From Campylobacter ureolyticus (GTDB lineage Bacteria > Campylobacterota > Campylobacteria > Campylobacterales > Campylobacteraceae), in assembly GCF_013372225.1 (NCBI RefSeq), contig NZ_CP053832.1:62001-126000 (forward strand): 64,000 bases of DNA, given 5' to 3'. This document shows positions 1-9,726 of this stretch, piece by piece; position 1 is the first letter of the stretch, and each line of letters begins with the position of its first letter. The translations under genes were made by a program, and so were the position numbers. The notes beneath the pieces were generated by a model. The model searched no databases, was not told where the DNA came from, and worked only from the letters and a program-made list of their open reading frames with translations.

Positions 1-623
1 TTGGGGCAACATTATTTAGCATTGCTTTAGCTTTAATAGTTGCTTTTATGAGCTTAAAAGATAAAGAGAGATTTGATTCAATAATTGGTGCTATTTGGGC
101 ATTTGGAATGGCTGTAGGTATTATATTGATTGATTTAACTCCAGGATACAATGTTGATTTAATGGGTTATTTGTTTGGTTCTATTTTGGCAATTGATAAA
201 AATACTTTAATTTTTATAGGATTTGTAAATTTAGCAATTCTATTTTTCATAGTGCTTTTTTATAGACAATTTTGTGCGATAAGTTTTGATATGGAATTTG
301 CAGGACTTAGGGGCGTTAAAACAAAATTAATTTATTATCTTTTAGTTGTTTTAATGACGCTTTGTGTTGTTTCTACTATTCAGGTTGTGGGACTTATCTT
401 GGTTATTGCACTTCTTACAATTCCTCCATATATTGCTGAAAATTTTTCAAAAAGATTAGGTGAGATGATGCTATTTTCAAGTATTATTTCATCCTTACTA
501 TGCACAATGGGTCTAATAATTAGTTATAAATTTAATTTAACAAGTGGTGCAAGTATTATAATAATTGCATCTTTAGTGTTTTTTTGTGTAGCAATTTATA
601 AAAAAATAGCTAAAATATCTTAA
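1..623 (+). CDS. Metal ABC transporter permease, ZnuB/MntB-like (5' end cut off)
   Basis: The reading frame is open from the window edge (codons from base 3), so the true start lies upstream. About 206 residues are visible, made almost entirely of hydrophobic helices, consistent with the C-terminal part of an ABC-3 family permease. The stretch VVGLILVIALLTIPPYIA (bases about 382-435) fits the conserved transmembrane/coupling region of this family. Such permeases import Zn, Mn or Fe with a periplasmic binding protein and an ATPase, which would lie upstream. The metal cannot be told from this fragment. The stop overlaps the convergent EamA gene by four bases. Confidence 0.75.
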   Translation, partial: GATLFSIALALIVAFMSLKDKERFDSIIGAIWAFGMAVGIILIDLTPGYNVDLMGYLFGSILAIDKNTLIFIGFVNLAILFFIVLFYRQFCAISFDMEFAGLRGVKTKLIYYLLVVLMTLCVVSTIQVVGLILVIALLTIPPYIAENFSKRLGEMMLFSSIISSLLCTMGLIISYKFNLTSGASIIIIASLVFFCVAIYKKIAKIS

Positions 624-1537
624 AAAATTCGTCTAGTGAACTTTCTTATGAATTTGGTTAGATTAAGCTCATTTATTAAAATTGCAGTTATTATGAGAAT
701 TGCTCCAAAAATTTGAGCTTTGCTTAAAAGCTCATTTCCTATAAAGTATCCAATAAATCCTGCGCTTACTGGCTCCAAAATTAAAATTAGTGAAGTTTGT
801 TCTGGGGTTAGATAAATTTGAGCTTTTGTTTGTACAAAAAAGGCAATTACTGTAGCAAAAACAGCAGTAAATATTATCATGTACACAAAATTTATACTTA
901 ACCAAATTTCAAACCCTCCAAATATATTTAAAGAGTTTTTGCTAGGAGTTGCAAAAAATAGAGCATAAATAAGTGTTAAAAAGCTCATTGTAAAAAATTG
1001 AGTTATTAGGAGTATATAAATGTTACAAGCTCTAGCAAACCTACCTGTGTAAACAACATGAAGAGCATAAGCAAAAGCTGAAATAAGGCTTAATACTTCG
1101 CCAAATCCAAGCCTTAAACCACTTGTTCCACTTAGCAAAAACAGTCCCAAAACTGCCATTACGGCTCCTAAAATTGCATTAAAGCTAAGGTGTATTTTAA
1201 AGATAAAATACATTAAAAATGGCACTATTACAACATTTAATCCTATTATAAAAGCAACAGTTGAGCTAAAAGTATAGTTTAGAGCGTAAGTTTGAAACAT
1301 AAAGTCTAAAAACATAAAAATACCTAAAATAACACCAAATTTAGTTGAGGTTTTGTCAAATTTTATACCTATTTTAAACGAGATTATCCAAAGTAAAATA
1401 GCAGAAATTAAAAACCTAAAAAATAAAAAGCTTGGGACATTTATATTTTTAAGCATATATTGTATTGGTAAAAATGTCGCCCCCCAGGCAATTGCTATGG
1501 TAATGAGTGAAATTTTTGCTATTTGAGTGTTTGTCAT
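620..1537 (-). CDS. EamA/DMT-family transporter
   Basis: The product is 305 residues with about ten predicted membrane helices in two homologous halves, the EamA (drug/metabolite transporter) layout. The N-terminal half contains AWGATFLPIQYML and the second half ends with a helix near AGFIGYFIGNELL. These proteins export amino acids, purines or other small metabolites across the inner membrane; the substrate here is unknown. It is convergent with the metal permease and divergent from mntP. Confidence 0.8.
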   Translation of the reverse strand: MTNTQIAKISLITIAIAWGATFLPIQYMLKNINVPSFLFFRFLISAILLWIISFKIGIKFDKTSTKFGVILGIFMFLDFMFQTYALNYTFSSTVAFIIGLNVVIVPFLMYFIFKIHLSFNAILGAVMAVLGLFLLSGTSGLRLGFGEVLSLISAFAYALHVVYTGRFARACNIYILLITQFFTMSFLTLIYALFFATPSKNSLNIFGGFEIWLSINFVYMIIFTAVFATVIAFFVQTKAQIYLTPEQTSLILILEPVSAGFIGYFIGNELLSKAQIFGAILIITAILINELNLTKFIRKFTRRIF

Positions 1538-1607
1538 AATCTGCCTTTAAAATTTTAGTATTTTATCATAATTAGTTATAATTGTGCTTCAAAATAAAAG
1601 GATTTTA

Positions 1608-2147
1608 ATGGAAGTTTTTTTAATAGCTTTTGGTCTTAGTATGGATAGTGTGGCTTTAAGCATAGCAAATGGTGCGAAATATCCAAATTTAAAGTTTTTA
1701 ATAGCCTTAAAAATAGCTTTTGTTTATGCATTTTTTCAAGGATTAATGTGTGTTTTGGGTTATATTTTAGGCATTGGCTTTGCTAAATTTATAAGTGAAA
1801 TTGATCATTTTATAGCGTTTTTCATACTTCTTTTTTTAGGAGTAAAAATGATAAAAGAGGCAAATGATGAAAAGGTAGTTAGTTTAACTAACAAAGAGTT
1901 AGTGTTTGGTGGAGTTGCTACGAGTATTGATGCTATGGCTATTGGTGTAACATTTGGCTTAAGCTATGTTAGTTTGAGTTATTCAACTTTTGTTATTTTT
2001 ACGCTTTGTTTTATTCTTTGTTTGTTGGCCTGTTTTATCGGAAAAAAAGTAGGGGAGTATTTAGAAAGTAAAGCTATGATTTTAGGTGGAGTAATACTTA
2101 TTTTTATAGGTACTAGAATTTTGCTTACTCATTTAGGAGTTTTATAA
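1608..2147 (+). CDS. mntP: Putative manganese efflux pump MntP
   Basis: The product is 179 residues with six predicted membrane helices. It carries the two repeated MntP signatures, GLSMDSVALSIANG near the N-terminus and TSIDAMAIGVTFGL in the middle; their acidic residues sit within membrane helices. The ATG at 1608 is chosen over a GTG 24 bases upstream because AAAAGGA at 1597-1603 sits at good distance before it and the MEVFLIAFGLS start matches the family. MntP exports Mn(II) to prevent toxicity. No yybP-ykoY riboswitch was recognised in the short leader. Confidence 0.85.
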   Translation: MEVFLIAFGLSMDSVALSIANGAKYPNLKFLIALKIAFVYAFFQGLMCVLGYILGIGFAKFISEIDHFIAFFILLFLGVKMIKEANDEKVVSLTNKELVFGGVATSIDAMAIGVTFGLSYVSLSYSTFVIFTLCFILCLLACFIGKKVGEYLESKAMILGGVILIFIGTRILLTHLGVL

Positions 2148-2378
2148 ATTTAGTTTGTAAACCCCATTTTTAATTTTTTTTAAAACAAATTTTTCATCAA
2201 GTAGTTTTAAGGTTTGGATAACCGTTGGCTTACTTGTGTTTGTCAGAGTGCAAATCTCATTAATGCTTAGCGTTATAAAGCCATTTTTATCATGGTTTTT
2301 AGCCAAAAACTCTATAACGCTAACCTTTTTATCGCCTAAAATTTTTTTATAGATTTCAAGCGAGTTTATATTACTCAC
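2142..2378 (-). CDS. Small winged helix-turn-helix protein
   Basis: The product is 78 residues. A helix-turn-helix is visible as LSINEICTLTNTSKPTVIQTL, followed by a short wing (KKIKNGVYKLNL). This resembles RepL- or MarR-like winged helices without any effector domain. The start is GTG at 2378, overlapping the TGA stop of the upstream universal-stress gene in a GTGA arrangement, so the two are probably translationally coupled. Its DNA target is unknown. Confidence 0.65.
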   Translation of the reverse strand: MSNINSLEIYKKILGDKKVSVIEFLAKNHDKNGFITLSINEICTLTNTSKPTVIQTLKLLDEKFVLKKIKNGVYKLNL

Positions 2379-3202
2379 TGTGCAACAAAAACAGGAACTA
2401 ATGCTTTTTCAACAACATTTTTAGATGTGCTTCCAAAAAATAGTGTAGCAAAAATACCCTTACTAAAGCTTCCCATTACAAAAAGATCTAAGTTATTTGC
2501 TCTTCTATATGATATTAGCTCATCTGCAACTTCGCCACTTAAACTTACAAATTTTGCATTTTCATTTTTTAAAATATCTTTTGCTATATCTAAAATTTCT
2601 TTTGATTTTTTTTCATCTTTATTTATGTTTAGCACATGATATTCTAAGTCTTGACCAAAAATATTACTATCTTTTATGCTATGTAGAGTTTTTATAGCCG
2701 CATCGCCACCATCAAATGCAACAAGAGCTGATTTAATCTCAGAAAACTCCTTATTTACAAATAAAATTGGTGTTTTTGACTCTCTTGTAAGTGCAATTAT
2801 GTTGTTTTGAATATCTTCAGTTTCATCTTTTATTGATACAACTATTGCGGCAATATCATTATAGTTTATTAAAATTTCTATTATATCACCACATTGTAAA
2901 TCGCTACTTGATTTAATGTCTGCCTCATCAGCCATTTTTTTAGCTTTTTTTAGCATATCTTCAGCTTCATCAATCTGCTCTTTTGTAGGTTTAAGCTCTT
3001 CTGGGTCATAAACCATATCGCTTCCTTGGGTTACTACAAGTCCGCCAGCTGCTAAGCCTAAAAAATTCGGTGTAAAAAGTGGGGTTTTTATAACATGTAA
3101 AAAAATAACTTCTAAGTTTAGCTTTTTTGCCATCTCTAAGCCATAACTACATACAGCTTCATTTAAAGGATTATTATCAACACAAACTAATATTTTTTTC
3201 AC
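2375..3202 (-). CDS. Tandem universal stress protein (UspA family)
   Basis: The product is 275 residues made of two Usp domains (about 1-145 and 155-275). The first starts with MKKILVCVDNNPLNEAV. The second ends with a G-x2-G-x9-G-S/T nucleotide-binding pattern (GSFSKGIFATLFFGSTS), which suggests ATP binding in the C-terminal half. It is probably a cytoplasmic stress or metabolic sensor. An AGGAG-type ribosome site lies just upstream of 3202. It is coupled to the downstream winged-helix gene. Confidence 0.85.
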   Translation of the reverse strand: MKKILVCVDNNPLNEAVCSYGLEMAKKLNLEVIFLHVIKTPLFTPNFLGLAAGGLVVTQGSDMVYDPEELKPTKEQIDEAEDMLKKAKKMADEADIKSSSDLQCGDIIEILINYNDIAAIVVSIKDETEDIQNNIIALTRESKTPILFVNKEFSEIKSALVAFDGGDAAIKTLHSIKDSNIFGQDLEYHVLNINKDEKKSKEILDIAKDILKNENAKFVSLSGEVADELISYRRANNLDLFVMGSFSKGIFATLFFGSTSKNVVEKALVPVFVAQ

Positions 3203-3290
3203 AGCCTACTCCTTTTGCTATATTTTGCTAATTATAGCAAAAGTAAGTTTAATTTTTAATCTTAATGTGGTTTTATTTTAGAAATGTAAA

Positions 3291-4358
3291 TTACTCTTCT
3301 TCGCCTGAGACTGCTTTTGCTTGATAATAGGCAATTAATGGATCTATTATCTCATCAAAAAGTCCAGCTGACATAATTGCTTCTAGTCTATAAAGAGTTA
3401 AATTTATACGATGATCAGAGATTCTGTTTTGTGGATAGTTGTAGGTTCTTATCCTGCCACTTCTATCGCCAGTTCCAACTTGTTCTTTTCTTTTTTCTCT
3501 CTCTTCTTCAAGGCGTTTAGCTTCTTGCATCTCATAAAGTCTTGCTTTTAAAACCTTTAAAGCAGCATCTTTATTTTTATGTTGGCTTTTTCCATCTTGA
3601 TTTACTACAACAAGTCCAGTTGGTATATGAGTAACTCTAACGGCACTATCAGTTGTATTTACACTTTGTCCACCATGTCCTGAGCTTCTCATAACATCTA
3701 TTTTAAGATCATTTGGATTAATGATTATATCATTATCATCAACTTCTGGCATAATAGCAACAGTTATTGCACTAGTGTGAACTCTTCCTTGGCTTTCAGT
3801 TTCAGGAACTCTTTGAACTCTGTGAGTTCCACCTTCGAATTTAAGTCTTGAGTAGGCACCTTTTCCTTTTACAAGTAGAATAATTTCTTTAAAGCCTCCA
3901 GCACTTCCTTCGCTTTGAGAAACGATTTCAGTTTTATAGCCTTTAATCTCAGCATATCTTAAGTACGCGTTTACTAAATCACCAACAAAAAGTGCAGCCT
4001 CATCTCCACCTGTTCCAGCACGAAGCTCTAGAAATATGTTTCTATCATCGTTTGGATCTTTTGGGATGAGAAGTATCTTTATCTCGTTTTCAAGAGATAA
4101 TTTTTTGTCTTCTAAAAGTTTTAATTCCTCTTTTGCGAGCTCACCAAGTTCCGGATCTTCTAATAAATTTTTGTTATCTTCGATGCCTTGGATTGTGCTA
4201 AAGTATTCTTTCGATGCTTTGTAAATTTCTTCAATACTGCTTTGCTCTTTAGCAAGCTTAGTCATTTCATCTACATTGCTGATAATATCTTGACTGACGA
4301 GCAAATTTGAGATCTCGTCATATCTTTTTATAAAATTTTCAAGCTTATCAGCAAGCAT
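3291..4358 (-). CDS. prfA: Peptide chain release factor 1
   Basis: The product is 355 residues, normal for RF1. The catalytic GGQ is at residues 229-231 ([10 protein letters not shown]). The codon-recognition tripeptide is PET at 185-187 inside [13 protein letters not shown], an RF1-type P-x-T. It terminates translation at UAA/UAG. It lies four bases after rpsT, and the prfA-rpsT pair is usual in this lineage. Confidence 0.97.
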   Translation of the reverse strand: MLADKLENFIKRYDEISNLLVSQDIISNVDEMTKLAKEQSSIEEIYKASKEYFSTIQGIEDNKNLLEDPELGELAKEELKLLEDKKLSLENEIKILLIPKDPNDDRNIFLELRAGTGGDEAALFVGDLVNAYLRYAEIKGYKTEIVSQSEGSAGGFKEIILLVKGKGAYSRLKFEGGTHRVQRVPETESQGRVHTSAITVAIMPEVDDNDIIINPNDLKIDVMRSSGHGGQSVNTTDSAVRVTHIPTGLVVVNQDGKSQHKNKDAALKVLKARLYEMQEAKRLEEEREKRKEQVGTGDRSGRIRTYNYPQNRISDHRINLTLYRLEAIMSAGLFDEIIDPLIAYYQAKAVSGEEE

Positions 4359-4361
4359 AAG

Positions 4362-4634
4362 TTATTCAGCTTTATCCATAGAATTTACAAGTTTTGCAAG
4401 GCGACTAACTCTTCTTGAAGCAGTTTGTTTTTTAAGAAAACCTCTACTTACAAAACTATGAATGTCTTGATTTGCAACTTTAAAAGCAGCACTTGCAGCT
4501 TCTTTGTCGTTTGCTTCAACAGCCTGTCTTACCGCTCTTGAAATGTTTTTAAGTCTTGTGCGGTAAAATCTATTTCTCTCTGTTTTTTTAACAGTTTGTC
4601 TTGCTCTTTTTTCAGCAGATTTATGATTTGCCAT
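4362..4634 (-). CDS. rpsT: 30S ribosomal protein S20
   Basis: The product is 90 residues. It begins [14 protein letters not shown], the classic S20 N-terminus, and is highly basic and helical. It binds 16S rRNA in the 30S body. It is first in a two-gene unit with prfA, preceded by a TATAAT promoter element at 4673-4678 on the minus strand. Confidence 0.97.
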   Translation of the reverse strand: MANHKSAEKRARQTVKKTERNRFYRTRLKNISRAVRQAVEANDKEAASAAFKVANQDIHSFVSRGFLKKQTASRRVSRLAKLVNSMDKAE

Positions 4635-4672
4635 TTTATATACCTTTTAAATTCAATATAATTAAGTGTTGC

Positions 4673-4678
4673 ATTATA
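4673..4678 (-). promoter_or_regulatory. Candidate -10 box for rpsT-prfA
   Basis: On the minus strand this reads TATAAT, within TTTGTATAATGC, about 40 bases ahead of the rpsT start. No good -35 hexamer is seen 17 bases upstream, which is common for promoters in this group. Confidence 0.5.
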
Positions 4679-4746
4679 CAAAAAAATCTTTAATTTAGAC
4701 TTAATTTAAGCACTTTTTAATTCTAAGATAATTTATAACAAATATA

Positions 4747-4755
4747 TGCTAAAAT
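4747..4755 (+). promoter_or_regulatory. Candidate extended -10 box for glmM
   Basis: TGCTAAAAT is an extended -10 (TG-N-TAAAAT) about 35 bases before the glmM ATG. No start-site data are available from sequence alone. Confidence 0.4.
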
Positions 4756-4789
4756 GAGCTTTTAAAATTTAAGAATTTAAGGCTATTTT

Positions 4790-6130
4790 ATGAAATATTT
4801 TGGAACTGATGGAGTTAGGGGAAAGGCTGGAGAGGAATTGACAGCAGAGCTTGCTATGAAAATAGCAATGGCTGCAGGAATTTACTTTAGAAAAAATTCC
4901 CAAACAAATATGATACTTCTTGGAAAAGATACAAGAAGAAGTGGCTATATGATAGAAACAGCAATTGTAGCAGGACTTACGTCTATTGGTTATAATGTTA
5001 GACAAGTTGGTCCTATGCCAACACCTGCTATTGCTTTTTTAACAGAAGATATGAGATGTGATGCTGGAATTATGATAAGTGCCTCACATAATCCTTATTA
5101 TGATAATGGAATTAAATTTTTTGATGCACAAGGTTTTAAACTTGATGAGAGCGAAGAAAGAAAAATAGAAGAAATTTTAAACAGTGATGAGCTTATACAT
5201 GCGGCTAGAAAACAGTGCATGGAAATAGGGGCTGCAAAAAGAGTAGACGATGTTATAGGAAGATATATAGTTCACATAAAAAACTCTTTTCCAAAAGGTT
5301 TAAATTTACGCTCTTTAAGAATAGTTTTAGACACTGCAAATGGTGCAAGCTATAAAGTTGCTCCTACAATTTTTTCAGAACTTGGAGCTGAAATTTTTGT
5401 TATAAATAACGAACCAAATGGTCAAAACATAAACGAAAATTGTGGTGCCTTGTATCCTGCAAAACTTGCAAGTGAAGTTGTAAGACTTAGAGCAGATGTT
5501 GGATTTGCTTTTGATGGCGATGCTGATAGGGTTGTAGTTGTAGATAATGAGGGAAATGTAGTTCATGGCGATGCATTAATAGGAATTTTAGCAATTTTTC
5601 TAAAAAATCAAAAAAAACTTGCAAATAATAAAATAGTGGCAACTTCTATGAGTAATCAAGGTCTTGATGAGCTTTTAAAAGCTAATAATATTAAGCTGTT
5701 AAGAAGTAATGTTGGAGATAAATTTGTTCTAGAAATGATGAAAGAAAGTGGCTCTAATTTTGGCGGTGAGCAAAGTGGGCATATAATTTTTAGTGATTAT
5801 ACAAAAACAGGTGATGGCATAACAAGTGCATTGCAGTTTAGTGCTTGCATGCTAAGTTTAAATAAAACTTCAAATGAGCTTAATAAAACTTTTATTCCAT
5901 GTCCGCAAATTTTAAAAAATTTAAAAATAAAAGAAAAAAAGCCTTTAAATGAAATTGTAGGATTAAATGAACTTAAAAAAAGCCTTGAGGATAGTGGCAT
6001 TAGAACACTTTTTAGATATTCAGGAACTGAAAAAGTCATAAGGCTTTTAATAGAAGGTAAAGATAAAAAGATATTAAAAGAAAAAATGGATGAGGTTGAA
6101 AATTTCTTTATAAAAGCTTTAAATGAGTAG
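4790..6130 (+). CDS. glmM: Phosphoglucosamine mutase
   Basis: The product is 446 residues, standard for GlmM, which converts glucosamine-6-phosphate to glucosamine-1-phosphate for UDP-GlcNAc, peptidoglycan and lipid A. The phosphoserine loop is SASHNP with catalytic Ser99. The metal-binding loop is DGDADR at 243-248, the sugar-specificity loop is GGEQSGH, and the C-terminal phosphate-binding region contains [10 protein letters not shown]. The end overlaps lspA by eight bases, so the genes are probably co-translated. Confidence 0.97.
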   Translation: MKYFGTDGVRGKAGEELTAELAMKIAMAAGIYFRKNSQTNMILLGKDTRRSGYMIETAIVAGLTSIGYNVRQVGPMPTPAIAFLTEDMRCDAGIMISASHNPYYDNGIKFFDAQGFKLDESEERKIEEILNSDELIHAARKQCMEIGAAKRVDDVIGRYIVHIKNSFPKGLNLRSLRIVLDTANGASYKVAPTIFSELGAEIFVINNEPNGQNINENCGALYPAKLASEVVRLRADVGFAFDGDADRVVVVDNEGNVVHGDALIGILAIFLKNQKKLANNKIVATSMSNQGLDELLKANNIKLLRSNVGDKFVLEMMKESGSNFGGEQSGHIIFSDYTKTGDGITSALQFSACMLSLNKTSNELNKTFIPCPQILKNLKIKEKKPLNEIVGLNELKKSLEDSGIRTLFRYSGTEKVIRLLIEGKDKKILKEKMDEVENFFIKALNE

Positions 6131-6563
6131 GTTGTGGGTAAAATTTATAGCTATATTTTTAGCTATAGTTATTATAGATCAGGCTATTAAACAAGTTTTT
6201 TTGAGTGGCTTTAGATGGGATGGAGAGTTTTTCTCACTCATTTTAACCTTTAATAAGGGTGTTGCTTTTTCTATGTTTGCTTTTTTAGGTGAGCATTTAA
6301 AAGCGTTGCAGGCTATTTTATTAATTGCATTGTTTGGATATTTGCTATATGAAAAAAAACTTTTGAAAGCCCACACTTTGCCTTTTGCTTTGCTTTTTGG
6401 CGGTGGGGTTTCAAATTTAATCGACAGGTTTATTCATGGTGGTGTAGTAGATTATGTATTTTGGCATAAATACTTTGAATTTGCTGTATTTAACTTTGCT
6501 GATGTTATGATAAACTTAGCTGTTTTTATAATGTTAATTCAAATTTTTATTCATAAAAAATAG
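6123..6563 (+). CDS. lspA: Lipoprotein signal peptidase II
   Basis: The product is 146 residues with four predicted membrane helices. The two catalytic aspartates lie in the conserved blocks [15 protein letters not shown] and NFADVMIN. It cleaves prolipoprotein signal peptides at the inner membrane. It overlaps glmM upstream and, convergently, dapF downstream. Confidence 0.95.
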   Translation: MSRLWVKFIAIFLAIVIIDQAIKQVFLSGFRWDGEFFSLILTFNKGVAFSMFAFLGEHLKALQAILLIALFGYLLYEKKLLKAHTLPFALLFGGGVSNLIDRFIHGGVVDYVFWHKYFEFAVFNFADVMINLAVFIMLIQIFIHKK

Positions 6564-7305
6564 CATCAAAACTATGTTTTACAATGCCTTTAAAGTAAAT
6601 TTCTCCATCTTTTAAACTAAGTTCTAATCTTTCACCACTTGTTGGGTAAACGCTTATTTGTGGAGGAATTTTACCCTCTTTGAAGGCTGCATAAAATGAA
6701 GCTGCCATACCTGTTCCACAAGCTAAAGTTTCAGCTTCAACACCTCTTTCAAAGGTTCTTACTAAAATCTTATCATCTAAAATTTGTGCAAAATTTACAT
6801 TTGCATTGTATTTTTTTCGCATAACTTTACAAATATCTAAATTAAATTTTGAAACATCGCTAACAAAACTAACAAGATGTGGAACTCCTGTATCATAAAA
6901 GCACCACTCTAGGTCAAGTTCATTAAATTTTGGCAAACAAACTTTAGGTTTTGTTAGTTTGATTTTTACTTCAGCATTTTTGTTTTTAAAACTGCATATC
7001 TCGCCATCTATAACTCCAGCACCACTTAAAAATTTAGCCTTTTTAGAAATTAGATTGTTTTCATAAGCATACATAAAAGCAGCTCTTGCACCATTTCCAC
7101 ACATTTTTGCAACACTTCCATCACTATTGTAAAATTCCCATTTAAAGTCATTATTAGTATCCGGTAAAATTATAATCAGCCCATCTGCTCCAACACCATT
7201 AAATCTATCGCAAAGTTTTTTAGCTAACAAGCTTCTATTTTTGTTAGAAAAAGCAGTTATTATCACAAAATCATTTCCACTTGCACAATATTTTGAAATT
7301 TTCAT
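6547..7305 (-). CDS. dapF: Diaminopimelate epimerase
   Basis: The product is 252 residues. Both catalytic cysteines are present: Cys69 in MCGNGARA and Cys196 in LACGTGMAAS. It converts LL- to meso-diaminopimelate for lysine and peptidoglycan synthesis. It follows coaE by a single base in the same direction. Confidence 0.96.
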   Translation of the reverse strand: MKISKYCASGNDFVIITAFSNKNRSLLAKKLCDRFNGVGADGLIIILPDTNNDFKWEFYNSDGSVAKMCGNGARAAFMYAYENNLISKKAKFLSGAGVIDGEICSFKNKNAEVKIKLTKPKVCLPKFNELDLEWCFYDTGVPHLVSFVSDVSKFNLDICKVMRKKYNANVNFAQILDDKILVRTFERGVEAETLACGTGMAASFYAAFKEGKIPPQISVYPTSGERLELSLKDGEIYFKGIVKHSFDAIFYE

Positions 7306-7306
7306 T

Positions 7307-7894
7307 TTACTCCTTTAAAGTTTTTAAAAATTCATCAATTTGGCTATTTAAAATATCTAAATTTGAGCTATTGTCAATTATGAAATTTGCTAAATCTCTC
7401 TTTTTTTCAATTTGCATCTGAGAGTTTATTCTAACTAACGCTTCATTTTCTGTTAGGCTATTCCTTTTCATAAGTCTTTTTAATGTCATATTTTTTGGTG
7501 CATAAATTAGTAAAACTTTATCAAATTCAAAGTAGTTTTTACTTTCAAAATATAGCGGAATATCCACAAAATAAAGTTTTTTTTCTTTTTCTAAAATTTC
7601 AGCTTTTTCTAAAATTTTATTTTTAATTTTTGGATGAAGTAGGCTCTCAAGAGTTTTAAGTTTTGATTTGTCATTAAATACTAAATTCCCGAGTTTTTTT
7701 CTATCAACTTTGCTATCTTTTATAAACTCGTTTCCAAAAATTTTTGAAATTTCATCTGTTAGGGTATCTAAAATTTGATGACTTATCTCATCAGCATCAA
7801 TTATTTTAAAATTTTTAGATTTTAAAATATCACAAACCAAACTTTTTCCAGTTGCAATGCCGCCAGTTATTACAATAGCATTTTTAAATTTCAT
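7307..7894 (-). CDS. coaE: Dephospho-CoA kinase
   Basis: The product is 195 residues with a P-loop GGIATGKS at 11-18 and the CoaE features DADEISHQ and FVDIPLYFE. It catalyses the last step of coenzyme A synthesis. It is first in a coaE-dapF pair and divergent from purM; the 77-base gap between them must hold both promoters. Confidence 0.95.
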   Translation of the reverse strand: MKFKNAIVITGGIATGKSLVCDILKSKNFKIIDADEISHQILDTLTDEISKIFGNEFIKDSKVDRKKLGNLVFNDKSKLKTLESLLHPKIKNKILEKAEILEKEKKLYFVDIPLYFESKNYFEFDKVLLIYAPKNMTLKRLMKRNSLTENEALVRINSQMQIEKKRDLANFIIDNSSNLDILNSQIDEFLKTLKE

Positions 7895-7971
7895 TTTTTC
7901 CCCATATTGAGTGTTATTTTAGCTAAATTTGGTTAAAATAGTAACTTATTTCAATTGTTTAAGGGATAAAT

Positions 7972-8961
7972 ATGATAAGCTACAAAGACTCAGGCGTTGA
8001 TATAGAGGCCGGAAATAAATTCGTTGATGATATAAAACCATTTGTAAAAAAAACTCACAATGAATTTGTGCTTGGCGGAATAGGTTCGTTTTCAGGAGCT
8101 TTTAGACTTCCAACAGGATATAAAAAACCTGTGCTTTTAGGTGCAACAGATGGTGTTGGTACAAAATTAAGGCTTGCAATCGATGCTAAAAAATATGACA
8201 CTATTGGCATTGATTTAGTTGCAATGTGTGTAAATGATCTTATTTGTAATTTTGCAAAACCTCTATTTTTTCTTGATTATTACGCCTCATCAAAACTTAA
8301 AAGAGAAGTTGCTGTTAGAGTGGTTGAGGGAATTGCTAAGGGTTGCGAAATTTCACATTCAGCTCTAATTGGTGGCGAAACAGCTGAAATGCCTGGAATT
8401 TATCAAAAAAATGATTTCGATTTAGCTGGATTTGCTGTTGGTATGGCAGAAGAAGATGAAATAGATAGAACTAAGTTTGTAAAAGATGGCGATTTAGTTT
8501 TGGCACTTCCAAGTAGCGGAATTCATTCAAATGGATACTCTTTGGTTAGAAAACTATTTTTCGAAGAATTGAATATGAAATTTGATGATAAGGTTGGTGA
8601 TAAAAATTTAATAGATATTTTACTTGAGCCAACAAGAATTTATGTTAGCGAGTTTTTAAAATTTAAAAATGATATAAATGCTTTAGCACATATAACAGGC
8701 GGAGGAATAGTTGAAAACTTACCAAGGGTATTGCCTGAAAACTTAAAAGCTTGCATAAATTTAGAAAAAATAAAAACACCTGAAATATTTAAATTTATTT
8801 CAAAATATGTAAGCGAAAAAGAAATGTCAAGGACATTTAATATCGGTGTTGGAATGATAATAATAGCTAGCAAGGAAAATGCTAAGAATATAGTTTCTAA
8901 CAGTGATGCTTATGAGATTGGTGTTATAAAAAGCGGTGATAAAAAAGTTGAATTTATTTAA
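7972..8961 (+). CDS. purM: Phosphoribosylformylglycinamidine cyclo-ligase (AIR synthetase)
   Basis: The product is 329 residues and starts MISYKDSGVDIEAGN, typical of PurM. It contains GATDGVGTKL, IGIDLVAMCVNDL and GGETAEMPG. It makes aminoimidazole ribotide in purine synthesis. A strong bidirectional hairpin terminator follows at once. Confidence 0.97.
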   Translation: MISYKDSGVDIEAGNKFVDDIKPFVKKTHNEFVLGGIGSFSGAFRLPTGYKKPVLLGATDGVGTKLRLAIDAKKYDTIGIDLVAMCVNDLICNFAKPLFFLDYYASSKLKREVAVRVVEGIAKGCEISHSALIGGETAEMPGIYQKNDFDLAGFAVGMAEEDEIDRTKFVKDGDLVLALPSSGIHSNGYSLVRKLFFEELNMKFDDKVGDKNLIDILLEPTRIYVSEFLKFKNDINALAHITGGGIVENLPRVLPENLKACINLEKIKTPEIFKFISKYVSEKEMSRTFNIGVGMIIIASKENAKNIVSNSDAYEIGVIKSGDKKVEFI

Positions 8962-8966
8962 AAGAT

Positions 8967-8996
8967 AAAAGATACTCCAAAAAGAGTATCTTTTTT
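8967..8996. terminator. Bidirectional terminator between purM and rplT
   Basis: AAAAGATACTC and GAGTATCTTTT form an 11-bp stem with a six-base loop, followed by a T run. The A run on the other side makes it work for both convergent genes. Confidence 0.85.
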
Positions 8997-9002
8997 ATAT
9001 AA

Positions 9003-9356
9003 TTATAAAGCTTGTTTTGCTTTTGCTGCGATGTTTTCGAAAGCTTGTGCATCGTTCATCGCCATATCTGCTAATATTTTTCTATCAAGCTCAATGCCTG
9101 CATTTTTAAGACCGTGAATAAATTGTGAATAGCTTATATCGTTTAGTCTGCAAGCAGCATTTATTCTAACTATCCAAAGACGTCTAAAATCTCTCTTTTT
9201 AGCTCTTCTATCTCTATATGCGTAGCATAAACTTCTTTCAAGTTGCTCTTTTGCTTTTCTAAAGTGTTTTCTTCTTCCACTATAAAAACCACGAGCTTCT
9301 TTTAAAACTTTTTTATGGCGTCTTCTTCTAATTACGCCTGTTTTTACTCTTGCCAT
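9003..9356 (-). CDS. rplT: 50S ribosomal protein L20
   Basis: The product is 117 residues, starting [16 protein letters not shown] with the L20 signature [20 protein letters not shown]. It is an early 23S rRNA binder. It follows rpmI after an unusually long 112-base spacer that contains a hairpin. Confidence 0.97.
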   Translation of the reverse strand: MARVKTGVIRRRRHKKVLKEARGFYSGRRKHFRKAKEQLERSLCYAYRDRRAKKRDFRRLWIVRINAACRLNDISYSQFIHGLKNAGIELDRKILADMAMNDAQAFENIAAKAKQAL

Positions 9357-9395
9357 ATTTATCCTTTCACAAATTGGCGTCCAAAATGGATCTTG

Positions 9396-9420
9396 CCCTT
9401 AAATCTCTATAAATTTAGGG
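9396..9420 (-). promoter_or_regulatory. Hairpin in the rpmI-rplT spacer
   Basis: CCCTTAAAT and ATTTAGGG pair with one bulge across an eight-base loop. On the coding (minus) strand it sits about 40 bases upstream of rplT. L20 is known in other bacteria to repress its own operon through mRNA mimics of its rRNA site; whether this hairpin does so is not shown. Confidence 0.3.
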
Positions 9421-9468
9421 GAGTTTTTAAATGATTTAAAATCAAAAACAAAATGCTTTATACAAATT

Positions 9469-9660
9469 TTATTTGCAAAGCATACCTCTTACAGCTTTTT
9501 CATCAGCTTTATGAACAAAATGTTCTTGTCTTGCACTTCTTTTGCGTTTTGGAGACTTTTTAGTCAAGATGTGGCTTCTAAAAGCAGAGCCTCTTTTTAT
9601 CTTGTTTTTTCCAACTTTAAAACGCTTAGATGCACCTCTGACTGATTTCATTTTTGGCAT
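9469..9660 (-). CDS. rpmI: 50S ribosomal protein L35
   Basis: The product is 63 residues, very basic, starting [17 protein letters not shown], the usual L35 N-terminus. It pairs with rplT. infC, often the first gene of this operon elsewhere, is not adjacent here. Confidence 0.96.
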   Translation of the reverse strand: MPKMKSVRGASKRFKVGKNKIKRGSAFRSHILTKKSPKRKRSARQEHFVHKADEKAVRGMLCK

Positions 9661-9726
9661 ACTAATCCTTTAAAATTTAAAGATAAGCTTTGATTTTATC
9701 ATAAAAACTTTGAATTTAGCTTAATT

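Noticed and set aside
1584-1607. Upstream GTG start of mntP
   Set aside because: The ATG at 1608 has a proper AAAAGGA site and matches the family N-terminus.
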